Origin: Robertmurraya siralis
GTDB lineage: Bacteria; Bacillota; Bacilli; Bacillales; Cytobacillaceae
Assembly: GCF_005502275.1 (NCBI RefSeq)
Contig: NZ_SWLZ01000006.1
Coordinates: 1 to 64,000, forward strand
Direction of reading: 5' to 3'
Length of the DNA: 64,000 nucleotides
Both the position numbers and the translations under genes were made by a program. Shown here in pieces: positions 16,866 through 24,412 of this stretch (position 1 is the first letter of the stretch; each line of letters starts with the position of its first letter). The notes under the pieces are model-generated. The model was not told the DNA's origin. It was given only the letters and a program-made list of their open reading frames with translations, and made no database searches.

Positions 16866-17906
16866 ATGACTGGCACTTTAAAAAAAATAAAATTATTAAA
16901 TCCCGAATTTCCTAATAAAGCAACAGGCGTTATTAACGGAAAAGCATCCGGAATTCTTAACTGGAATGATATCGCCTACCCGCAAATGTACCGCATGTAT
17001 CAAACACTGCTAGCAAATTTTTGGAAAGCGCAAGAAATAAATATGCAAGATGATATTAAGCAATGGGATCATTTAAGCTCCATTGAAAAGGACGTGTTTT
17101 TACGGGTCAACACGCAGTTGGCATCCTTAGATAGTCTGCAAACGCCAACGATGACACAAGTTATGGATTATGTAACCGATCCCAGCTTTAAAGCCATTTT
17201 TGCTGTCATAGCTCAGCAAGAGGCGGTTCATAATGAATCCTATTCCTATATTTTAAGCTCTCTTATTCCTTTAAGCGAGCAGATCGAACGCTTTAATCAA
17301 GCAAAAGATGATCCAATTGTGCGAAAAAGAAATCAAATCATTTTAATCGCCTATGAGAATTTCCGTCAGGAACCAACTCCACAGCACTTATTTCAACTAG
17401 CGGTACAGTCGATTAATTTAGAAGGTATTTATTTTTATGCAGGATTTGCCTTTTTCTATCATCTTGCCAGACAACAAAAAATGCTTAAGACAAGCACGAT
17501 GATAAGCTATATTCAAAGAGATGAAATGCAGCATGCCTACTTTATTGCCCAATTCATCAGAATTTTGCTGACCGAAAACCCAGAACTTAATACGCCAGAA
17601 AATATTCAATATGTTTATCATTCCATTTCAGAGGCTGTTGAGTTGGAGAAGGAGTGGGCCCGCTATATTTTAAAAGAGATTGAAGGAATCAATTTAGAGG
17701 AATTCGAAGGTTATGTTGAATATCTAGCAAATAAACGTTTTCGCCAATTAGGACTTGAAAACCATTATAGCGGCCGTGACAACCCGATGCCATGGATTCA
17801 TGTGTTTAGCGATGAAATGATGAATGAAACGAAATCTGATTTCTTCGAACAAAAATCAAGAACCTATACGAAAGTAACTGAATCGAATGGGTTTGATGAG
17901 CTATGA
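16866..17906 (+). CDS. Class I ribonucleotide reductase, beta (radical) subunit
   Basis: The 346-residue ferritin-like protein holds the dimetal-tyrosyl cofactor. All six ligands are visible: D89, E119, H122, E186, E220, H223. The radical tyrosine is Y126 in HNESYS, four residues after H122. Length and ligand spacing fit the NrdB/NrdF family. The ATG follows AGAAGGGAG. It overlaps the flavodoxin gene by 4 bp (ATGA), which implies translational coupling. Confidence 0.93.
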   Translation: MTGTLKKIKLLNPEFPNKATGVINGKASGILNWNDIAYPQMYRMYQTLLANFWKAQEINMQDDIKQWDHLSSIEKDVFLRVNTQLASLDSLQTPTMTQVMDYVTDPSFKAIFAVIAQQEAVHNESYSYILSSLIPLSEQIERFNQAKDDPIVRKRNQIILIAYENFRQEPTPQHLFQLAVQSINLEGIYFYAGFAFFYHLARQQKMLKTSTMISYIQRDEMQHAYFIAQFIRILLTENPELNTPENIQYVYHSISEAVELEKEWARYILKEIEGINLEEFEGYVEYLANKRFRQLGLENHYSGRDNPMPWIHVFSDEMMNETKSDFFEQKSRTYTKVTESNGFDEL

Positions 17907-18346
17907 AGCTAACTATCGTCTATAGCTCCATCAGTGGCAATACAGAAGAACTTGCCCATATGATTATGGAACAGTTCAAGCTAAAAGGGCTCGATATCGC
18001 TTGTTATCGCGTGGAGGATTTTCCATTACATTTGCTCCCTACATTTGATGGTCTCCTAATTGGAACTTATACTTGGGGTGATGGAGAAGTACCGTTAGAA
18101 ATGATCCCATTACAAACTCAGTTAAATAGTCGCTCATGGGAACATCTTATCACAGGTGTGTTCGGTACCGGAGATAGTTTTTATCCAAAATTTTGCGGAG
18201 CTGTAAATGCCTTTCGCGACAGCTTAAAAGATAAAACGAATCTAGCTGTTACATTAAAAGTGGAACTTTTACCACAAGAGAGCGATATGGGAAGAATTGC
18301 AACCTTTGTTGATCGAATTATTGAGAGAATGAGCATTCTTGCTTAA
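17903..18346 (+). CDS. Flavodoxin, probable NrdI-like activator of the beta subunit
   Basis: The 147-residue protein has the FMN phosphate loop YSSISGNTEELA at its N-terminus. Typical flavodoxin isoalloxazine loops follow: TYTWGDGEVP and FGTGDSFYPKFCGA. It is translationally coupled to the beta subunit. NrdI flavoproteins supply the oxidant for a manganese cofactor or help iron cofactor assembly. This protein looks like an ordinary flavodoxin rather than a short NrdI, so it may be a functional substitute. A bidirectional terminator follows. Confidence 0.82.
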   Translation: MKLTIVYSSISGNTEELAHMIMEQFKLKGLDIACYRVEDFPLHLLPTFDGLLIGTYTWGDGEVPLEMIPLQTQLNSRSWEHLITGVFGTGDSFYPKFCGAVNAFRDSLKDKTNLAVTLKVELLPQESDMGRIATFVDRIIERMSILA

Positions 18347-18356
18347 TATTGATAAA

Positions 18357-18390
18357 AAATGGAGAAAAACAGTTTTGTTTTTCTCCATTT
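18357..18390. terminator. Bidirectional terminator
   Basis: AAATGGAGAAAAAC and GTTTTTCTCCATTT form a perfect 14-bp stem with a 6-nt loop. It ends the RNR operon and the convergent GH13 gene. Confidence 0.85.
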
Positions 18391-18392
18391 CC

Positions 18393-19871
18393 TTATTGTT
18401 TTCGAGCCTTCCTTTTGACAAGAATCAAAAACACGATAAACAAAATAACGACACTTGCAGTAGCTCCAATAAACGGAAGATTGAGTCCTGATTTTTCCGC
18501 TAGTACATATATTTCTGCCATTTCTCGATCAAGAATAATTCGGTACTGTCCGTCTTCACTGCGCACTAAATCACCATTCAACAAACCGCGAAGTTCTTTT
18601 TCATCTTCCAGTTCTTCAGCCAATGTTACCGATTGTGATTTCGTTGTATTATTAATGGCAATGACTGAGGTTTCCCCTTCGTATTCCCGCTTAAATACGA
18701 TCATTCCATCCTGCTCAAAAATGACTTCCATGCTCCCTCTTGTTAGCACAGGATGTTCATTCCTAATTTTGGCAATGCTCGTTATATAGTCAACTAATTC
18801 CTTATCGGTTCGAAAATCCATTTGCCTTTGATTATCAGGCTCTTCCCCACCATCTAAGGCAATCTCACTCCCATAAAAGACAAATGGAATGCCAGGTGTT
18901 GTATATAAATACGTTAGAGCCATCTTCCATCTTGGACCAGGATGCTCATTTTGTACGACCGCATCTCTCGTAAAACGGTGTACATGTTGATTATCCATAA
19001 ATCTTGTTAACAAATATGGATTTTCATAGATGTCTTGATTTTGTTGCGATTGCTCGACTATCGGCTGTAGAGACTGATCAGGCCTTGAAAATCCTTCTCT
19101 TAAATCACTATTAGATAAATAATCGAGGAAACCATCAATACCTACTTCTTGATATCGTTCCAATAAATCCGGTTCCTCTGTTTGGATATCTCCAAGTAAA
19201 AAGAAATCTTCCTTCACTTTTCGAACTTCCTGTGCAAACTCAAGCCAAAATTGAACTGGAATTTGCTCGACATATTCAAGTCGAAAACCATCAATATTCG
19301 TTTCTTCAACCCACCATTTAGCCATCTCAAGCAAATAACTTTTCACTTCTAAATTTTCATGTGCTAAAGTAGGAAGTCCATTGACCTTTTCTTGCCGAAA
19401 CCATTCTTTTTTATCAGCCTCGCTTAACCATGAATGATTCGGACCAACGTGATTAACATTAAAGTCGATTACGATTTTTAATCCTAGCTCATGAGCCCTT
19501 TGTACAAGCTTCTTAAATGTTTCGAGAGTGCCAAAATGCTCCTCAACCTGATAAAAATCTTTTGTCCATTTGCCATGATACCCATTATCTTCATTATCAA
19601 AAACTGAAGATAGACCGATTGTTGTAAAGCCCATTCCTTTAATATAATCAAGTCGGTCAATAATTCCTTGGAAATCACCCCCATGATAGCGATTTGGATC
19701 ATTGACATCGACGCTAAAATCGATTGAAAAATCACTATTATTAAACCGATCAATCATTATGTAATAAATAGATTCATCCTGAAAACTATGCTCTTCTTTT
19801 TCTACTGCACCAACTGGTAGTCCACAGAAAAGAAGCAACGGGATCAAAATGAACAAAATATACTTTTTCAT
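18393..19871 (-). CDS. Membrane-anchored GH13 amylase-like protein with degenerate catalytic site
   Basis: The 492-residue product has a signal peptide (MKKYILFILIPLLLFCGLPV), a GH13 barrel, a beta-rich domain C, and a C-terminal membrane helix (ATASVVILFIVFLILV) with a KRKARK tail, so it is predicted to face outside. Region I is normal (DFNVNH at 136-141), as is GIPFVFYGSEIALDGG. The three catalytic positions are all changed. The nucleophile Asp is Glu (GFRLE, E199), the acid/base Glu is Asp (LLGDIQ, D228), and the third Asp in NHD is replaced (NQH, H296). It is therefore likely to be inactive as an alpha-glycosidase or to have a changed activity. A binding or sensing role is possible. Confidence 0.85.
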   Translation of the reverse strand: MKKYILFILIPLLLFCGLPVGAVEKEEHSFQDESIYYIMIDRFNNSDFSIDFSVDVNDPNRYHGGDFQGIIDRLDYIKGMGFTTIGLSSVFDNEDNGYHGKWTKDFYQVEEHFGTLETFKKLVQRAHELGLKIVIDFNVNHVGPNHSWLSEADKKEWFRQEKVNGLPTLAHENLEVKSYLLEMAKWWVEETNIDGFRLEYVEQIPVQFWLEFAQEVRKVKEDFFLLGDIQTEEPDLLERYQEVGIDGFLDYLSNSDLREGFSRPDQSLQPIVEQSQQNQDIYENPYLLTRFMDNQHVHRFTRDAVVQNEHPGPRWKMALTYLYTTPGIPFVFYGSEIALDGGEEPDNQRQMDFRTDKELVDYITSIAKIRNEHPVLTRGSMEVIFEQDGMIVFKREYEGETSVIAINNTTKSQSVTLAEELEDEKELRGLLNGDLVRSEDGQYRIILDREMAEIYVLAEKSGLNLPFIGATASVVILFIVFLILVKRKARKQ

Positions 19872-20009
19872 TCACCGTTCCTCCTACCCTATTCGTTTGA
19901 TATACCCCGACTATAAGATTATCGTTAAGTCTAGTTGCCCGTCAACTTTATTCAACTATCCAAAACATGTTACGATAGAGCTGGATAAAAATTGAAAGGC
20001 TGTGATCCA

Positions 20010-20917
20010 TTGATTCTTTTACCTCGTTTTGAATCCCCAGAGTTATTGCTTCTACGCTCTTTAGCCTGTCGAAAACATTTATCATACAAAGACTATCATT
20101 ACTATGAAAACTTGAAAAAGGATTTGAAGGAGAAATGAAATTTGATGAATTATTGCAGAGTTTTTCAGAAGAGTGGTTGTTTTTAAATGGTCTTCTAATA
20201 GAGTACAATAATTCATTTTTTCAAATTGATACTTTAGGTATCGCTCAAGATAGTTTGTACATTTTTGATGTAAAATACTTTGAAGGAGATTTTACTATTG
20301 ACGGTGAACTTTGGAAGTATGTTAGTGGAACCCCCCTAAAAAATCCACTCCATCAATTACAACGATGCGAATCATTATTAAAGAGGTTTTTACAAGAAAA
20401 AGGGCAGCATTTTCCCATTAAATCATATCTTGTTTTTAATCATCCCCACTTTACTTTGTATCAGGCTCCGCCTAATCAAACGATTATTCTCCCCTCACAA
20501 ATCAATCGCTTCATGACAAAATTAAAACATTATAAATCCACTTTAAATGATAAACACAGAAAACTCGCTGACATCATTTTAGCAGAAAACCATCCCCACT
20601 ATCCAAACGCTTACATGCCAAAATATCAATACTCTGAACTAACGAAAGGGATCCATTGTTCCAAATGTCATTCATTTTGTCTAAAAAAGCTACACCCTGG
20701 AACTTTAATTTGTCAAAGCTGTTCATATGAAGAAAATATAGAAAATGCCATTTTACGTAGTCTACAGGATTTTCGCTTACTTTTTCCTGAAAGAAAAGTA
20801 ACAACGAACGAAATATTTGAATGGTGTAAATCTCTTCTGAGCAAAAAACAAATCCAAAGAACTCTTAGTAAAAATTTCAAACGAAAAAGCTACGGCAAAT
20901 ATTCACACTACGTTTGA
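20010..20917 (+). pseudogene. NERD-domain nuclease-related protein, split into two frames
   Basis: NERD proteins of Bacillus normally run about 300 residues from an N-terminus of the type MIIKPRxxPxELLxLEAL. Here a 42-codon frame from TTG 20010 encodes MILLPRFESPELLLLRSL through NLKKDLKEK and stops at TGA 20136-20138. The rest (260 residues from ATG 20135) continues in another frame. That part has the nuclease-like FQIDTLG and IFDVKYFEG motifs and a zinc ribbon (CSKC and CQSC). Either one gene has suffered a one-base frameshift, or the halves are made as coupled ATGA-overlapping genes. DNA processing is inferred for the NERD family, not shown here. Confidence 0.65.
20135..20917 (+). CDS. NERD domain and zinc-ribbon portion (C-terminal 260 residues)
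   Basis: This is the longer frame of the split gene at 20010-20917. Residues about 25-110 cover the NERD core, with the conserved Asp in FQIDTL and the Asp-x-Lys in FDVKYFEG (EVK in most relatives). Two CxxC pairs near 174 and 193 form a zinc ribbon, followed by a helical C-terminus. Its ATG overlaps the upstream stop, and AAGGAG sits only 2 bp before it, too close for good independent initiation. Confidence 0.7.
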   Translation: MKFDELLQSFSEEWLFLNGLLIEYNNSFFQIDTLGIAQDSLYIFDVKYFEGDFTIDGELWKYVSGTPLKNPLHQLQRCESLLKRFLQEKGQHFPIKSYLVFNHPHFTLYQAPPNQTIILPSQINRFMTKLKHYKSTLNDKHRKLADIILAENHPHYPNAYMPKYQYSELTKGIHCSKCHSFCLKKLHPGTLICQSCSYEENIENAILRSLQDFRLLFPERKVTTNEIFEWCKSLLSKKQIQRTLSKNFKRKSYGKYSHYV

Positions 20918-21430
20918 TTTTTGCATCTCTCCCTAATGTTTTACAGTAAGGAGACAGCCTCTTTGCTAATCTCTTCCGTTTGGGAGAGCACTCGTTTAAA
21001 CAAGCAATTTTGCGAAATATTATTTTAGGAACTACTTAACATTCAACTCGCGAAGCCTTCATCCGAACATGATTTGCTTGAGGGTGTCCTCATGGACCCT
21101 TCTTTTGGACACCATTTGGCTTTTTCTGCTTGAGTTTGTCCTCATGGGCCCTTCATGCGGACATCGTTTTGCTTTTTCCGCTTGAGTTTGTCCTCATGAG
21201 TACTTCATGCGGACACCATTTGGCTTTTTCTGCTTGAGTTTGTCCTCATGGGCCCTTCATGCGGACATCGTTTTGCTTTTTCCGCTTGAGTTTGTCCTCA
21301 TGAGTACTTCATGCGGACACCATTTGGCTTTTTCCGCTTGAGGGTGTCCTCATGGACCCTTCATGCGGACATCGTTTTGCTTTTTGCACCCGAGGGTGTC
21401 CTCATGAGCTTCTCATGAGGAACGTCCAAA
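20918..21430. other. 513-bp convergent intergenic region dominated by tandem hairpins
   Basis: The region separates the NERD gene from asnB, which converges on it. Apart from the repeat array at 21076-21430 I see only AT-rich DNA and GGAGACAGCCTCTT near 20950. No gene is supported; short frames here run through the repeats. Confidence 0.6.
21076..21430. repeat. Tandem array of 52-bp hairpin repeats, about 6.8 copies
   Basis: Units start at 21076, 21128, 21180, 21232, 21284 and 21336, with a diverged last unit at 21388. Each begins GCTTGAG and contains GTCCTCATG...CTTCATGCGGAC, a dyad of about 25 bp. Two subtypes alternate: units 2 and 4 are identical, and units 3 and 5 differ only at the last base. 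This gives a 104-bp higher-order period. There are no spacers, so it is not CRISPR. The last unit's dyad (CCTCATGAGCTTCTCATGAGG) adjoins the asnB stop and could end its transcription. Confidence 0.9.
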
Positions 21431-23281
21431 TTATTCCACAAGCTGAATATTGTATTCTTCAAACCAATAATGGAGCTGTACTAAATAGGCAAGAAGCTGC
21501 GGCCCTGTCATTAACTGACCAAACCATGGTTCTTTAAAAGCGGCACCCTCAGAAGCAATTATTGCTTTCAGTTTTTCTTCATTGAAAAATTCATAGAGAA
21601 CGGTGCCACGTTTTTTCATAATGTCTGTTAATAAATTTTGAACTTCTTTTGTGTATTTCGGATTATGCGTTTTTGGATAAGGACTTTTTTTCCGATACAA
21701 TACATCATGCGGTAAAATACCTTCCAACGCTTTACGGAGTAAGCCTTTTTCCCTGTTTCCGTACATCTTCATTTCCCATGGGATGTTCCACACATATTCA
21801 ACCAATCGATGATCCGCAAAAGGAACGCGTACCTCCAGGCTTGCCCCCATGCTCATGCGATCCTTTCGATCTAGTAAAGTGGTCATAAACCAGATCATAT
21901 TTAAGTAAAAAAGCTCTCTTCTTCCAGCTTCCAAAGAATTTTCTCCATCGAGCTTTGGAGTTTCTGCGACAGTTGCATTAAATTTTTCCATCATATATTC
22001 TCGTAAGCTTAATTTTTGCTGCCATTTTTCCTGTAATAAACTTTGACGCTCATCAATGGAGCGCATCCAGGGAAATCCTTCTCTTTGCAGATCGTCGGGG
22101 CGATGAAACCATGGATAGCCGCCAAAGATTTCATCAGCGCATTCCCCAGACAAACCGACAACAAATTCTTTTTTTATCTCTCGACAAAACCATAATAATG
22201 AGGAATCAATATCGGCCATCCCTGGCAAATCGCGGACTTGAACAGATTCTTTTAAAAATTGCGCCAACTCTTCTTGGGTAATGACATAATTATGATGAAT
22301 TGTCTTAAATTCCTGTGTCATCTGCCTTATAAAAACTGCGTCTGAATTTGGCTGAAATTCATTCGCTTTGAAAAATTGCTCATTTCCTTCATAATCAATT
22401 GAAAAAGTATGCAAAGGACCTTTTCCTGTTTTTTCATATTCCAGCGCTGCAACTGCCGTTATCGCACTTGAATCGACTCCCCCTGATAGAAATGTACACA
22501 GTGGGACATCGGAAACAAGCTGTCGTTCAACAGCATCTTTAAATAGGGAACGCACTTTTTCAACCGTCTCGTCTATTGTGTCCTCGTGCTTCTCACTTTT
22601 CACATTCCAATAGCGCCAAATTTTCAAACCGTTACTCGCTGATAGGGTTAAAGCATGAGCCGGTCGCAATTCAAGAATACCCTTAAAAATACCATTTCCT
22701 GGGGATCTTGAAGGTCCTAGTGCGAATATTTCTGATAGGCCTTCCCGATCTATCTCTGCCTTCATTTCCCGATTCGCAAGAAGTGCCTTTATTTCTGAAG
22801 CGAAAATCAAGCCCTTATGATGCTCTGAAAAAAATAACGGCTTCACACCTAAACGATCTCTTCCAATAAAAAGCTGCCGTTTGTTTTCATCCCAGATCGC
22901 AAAGGCGAATATCCCATTTAAAAAATCAACGCATTTTTCTTCCCATTCCATATAGGCGGATAACAGAACTTCTGTATCAGAATGACCTTGAAACGAATAT
23001 CCTTTTATTAAGAGTTCTTTGCGAATGTCTTCTGTATTATAGAGCTCACCATTGTAACAAATGATGTAGCGGTTACCATTTTTCTTACGTACCATCGGCT
23101 GTTTGCCGCCCTCTGCATCGACAACGATCAGCCGCTTATGGCCAAAACCAACATGTGTGTCTATCCATATATTTGTATCATCAGGACCTCGTTTCGCCAG
23201 TGTCTCCGTCATTTTTACGAGTGTATCTTTTTCATTTGAGATGTTTCGTTGAAAATCAACCCATCCGGTAATTCCACACAT
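21431..23281 (-). CDS. asnB: Glutamine-hydrolysing asparagine synthetase
   Basis: The enzyme makes Asn from Asp, Gln and ATP. From the chosen start the protein is 616 residues and begins MCGITGW. The Cys must be exposed by removal of the first Met to act as the glutaminase nucleophile. Two upstream in-frame Mets (23287, 23290) are therefore rejected, and AGAAAGG lies 9 bp before the chosen ATG. Glutaminase residues KRGPDD, NGELYN and SDTEV are present. The synthetase P-loop is FLSGGVDSS, and GECADEIFGGYP is intact. The position beside a DUF2777 gene resembles B. subtilis asnO (yisO). Confidence 0.92.
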   Translation of the reverse strand: MCGITGWVDFQRNISNEKDTLVKMTETLAKRGPDDTNIWIDTHVGFGHKRLIVVDAEGGKQPMVRKKNGNRYIICYNGELYNTEDIRKELLIKGYSFQGHSDTEVLLSAYMEWEEKCVDFLNGIFAFAIWDENKRQLFIGRDRLGVKPLFFSEHHKGLIFASEIKALLANREMKAEIDREGLSEIFALGPSRSPGNGIFKGILELRPAHALTLSASNGLKIWRYWNVKSEKHEDTIDETVEKVRSLFKDAVERQLVSDVPLCTFLSGGVDSSAITAVAALEYEKTGKGPLHTFSIDYEGNEQFFKANEFQPNSDAVFIRQMTQEFKTIHHNYVITQEELAQFLKESVQVRDLPGMADIDSSLLWFCREIKKEFVVGLSGECADEIFGGYPWFHRPDDLQREGFPWMRSIDERQSLLQEKWQQKLSLREYMMEKFNATVAETPKLDGENSLEAGRRELFYLNMIWFMTTLLDRKDRMSMGASLEVRVPFADHRLVEYVWNIPWEMKMYGNREKGLLRKALEGILPHDVLYRKKSPYPKTHNPKYTKEVQNLLTDIMKKRGTVLYEFFNEEKLKAIIASEGAAFKEPWFGQLMTGPQLLAYLVQLHYWFEEYNIQLVE

Positions 23282-23774
23282 TGTCATCATCCTTTCTAAG
23301 CTGAACGTGTGTCCTTTTATTTCTTTAGCTTTGTTAAATATCGATGTTAATTTTTAACTCATTTTCTCCCTCATTCCAGATAGAGACAAATGAGATTGCA
23401 CCTAACGTTTCATGGAATAAGAAGACCTTTCAGTATAACTGAAAGGCGCGCGAAACCAGAGTTTCACACGAAATAAGTCAAAAATCGATTTCTCATCAAT
23501 TCTGTTTTACAAAGCTACTTCTTTAAGAGCAGCATTTCACAATGTACGTGTAAACATCATATGCTGGGCTCAAAAATTGGTTAATTGTCCTAAGCTCTAG
23601 ACAAAAATAATTAACTTTAAGAAAAGCAGGGCCTTGCAAGTTTAAAATAAATGGAAAATGTCTAGAAAGAATGTTGAGCAGATCCTTTTTAACGATTAAA
23701 GGCAATGAAAGAAAGCCTTGATACATCGTATCAATAGTTATGACGACTGCAGTTATTATTTTTGGAGGTTAACG
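23282..23774. other. 493-bp divergent promoter region of asnB and the DUF2777 gene
   Basis: No convincing gene is present. A leftward frame at 23523-23726 has no ribosome binding site. The centre holds a degenerate copy of the dispersed palindromic family (23439-23517). No T-box motif (GGGTGGnACC) was seen ahead of asnB. Confidence 0.45.
23439..23517 (-). repeat. Dispersed palindromic repeat family, copy D
   Basis: CTGAAAGGCGCGCGAAAC, then AAATAAGTCAAAAATCGATT, then ATCAATTCTGTTTTACAAAGC. These blocks align in order with 52014-52096 (CTGAAAAGGCGCGTGAAA, AAAATGAGCCAAAAATCG, ATCAACAATATCGTTAAACA). The copy is diverged. Confidence 0.5.
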
Positions 23775-24338
23775 ATGAATAGACAGCAACGATCCAAACT
23801 AATCGAGTTCCAAATCCGCGCCTATATAGAAGGTACAATTGAGTATATTAATGACCAATGGGTTTTTTTTGAGGATGAATCTGAGGAAGCTTCCCTTTTA
23901 GAGGAATATTTGCATCAAGAGCTTGAAGTGTTGCGACAATCTCGTTGGAGAAAAGGAGTTTTATTTGAAGATGGGAAGATGGCAACTGCAGACGAAATTC
24001 TTCTTCTTAAAAGCAGTGATACTCTTCGAATCCGAAAAAACCTCATTTATTCGCTGGAACGGCTACTAGAAGAAATATCTGACGACGCCTTTTACCAATT
24101 CATCACCCATTTAAACTCACTTCAATTTTCAGTTTATGATTGTATTTACTGTTATAATCATCTAACTTTTTTAAAAGGGGAAGATCGCAAAGAGGGGGTC
24201 AATTTCATTATTTTTGACAACCAAGAAGATATTTGCAGCATTCAGCACCATTTTTGTTACTATGAAAAGAAAAATGACCGGTTCGAATTCACATTGAATA
24301 ATGGAAAAAGAACGATCATTGAGAAATTATCTTCTTAA
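23775..24338 (+). CDS. DUF2777-type conserved Bacillus protein (YisN-like)
   Basis: The 187-residue protein starts MNRQQRSKLIEFQIRAYIEG after a GGAGGT site. It is acidic and mostly helical in the first 130 residues, and has a Cys/Tyr-rich stretch (YDCIYCYNHL). I associate it with the DUF2777 family that sits next to asnO in B. subtilis. No catalytic motif is visible and function is unknown. A longer start at 23718 lacks a ribosome binding site. Confidence 0.65.
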   Translation: MNRQQRSKLIEFQIRAYIEGTIEYINDQWVFFEDESEEASLLEEYLHQELEVLRQSRWRKGVLFEDGKMATADEILLLKSSDTLRIRKNLIYSLERLLEEISDDAFYQFITHLNSLQFSVYDCIYCYNHLTFLKGEDRKEGVNFIIFDNQEDICSIQHHFCYYEKKNDRFEFTLNNGKRTIIEKLSS

Positions 24339-24371
24339 CGAAAAGGCGTCCTTATCAAGGACGCCTTTTCG
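24339..24371. terminator. Bidirectional terminator
   Basis: CGAAAAGGCGTCCTT and AAGGACGCCTTTTCG form a perfect 15-bp stem with a 3-nt loop, 1 bp after the DUF2777 stop. The convergent FIST/EAL gene ends 42 bp further on. Confidence 0.88.
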
Positions 24372-24412
24372 ATACGTGCAGCTTTATTGATATGGAATTT
24401 ATCGAAACTTTC

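Noticed and set aside
21076-21430. Possible CRISPR array
   Set aside because: The 52-bp units are contiguous, with no unique spacers and no cas genes nearby. They are tandem hairpin repeats.
23282-23400. T-box leader ahead of asnB
   Set aside because: No GGGTGGnACC motif or specifier-type stem was found on the minus strand.
23523-23726. 67-residue leftward frame upstream of the DUF2777 gene
   Set aside because: No ribosome binding site; it sits in a divergent promoter region next to a repeat copy.
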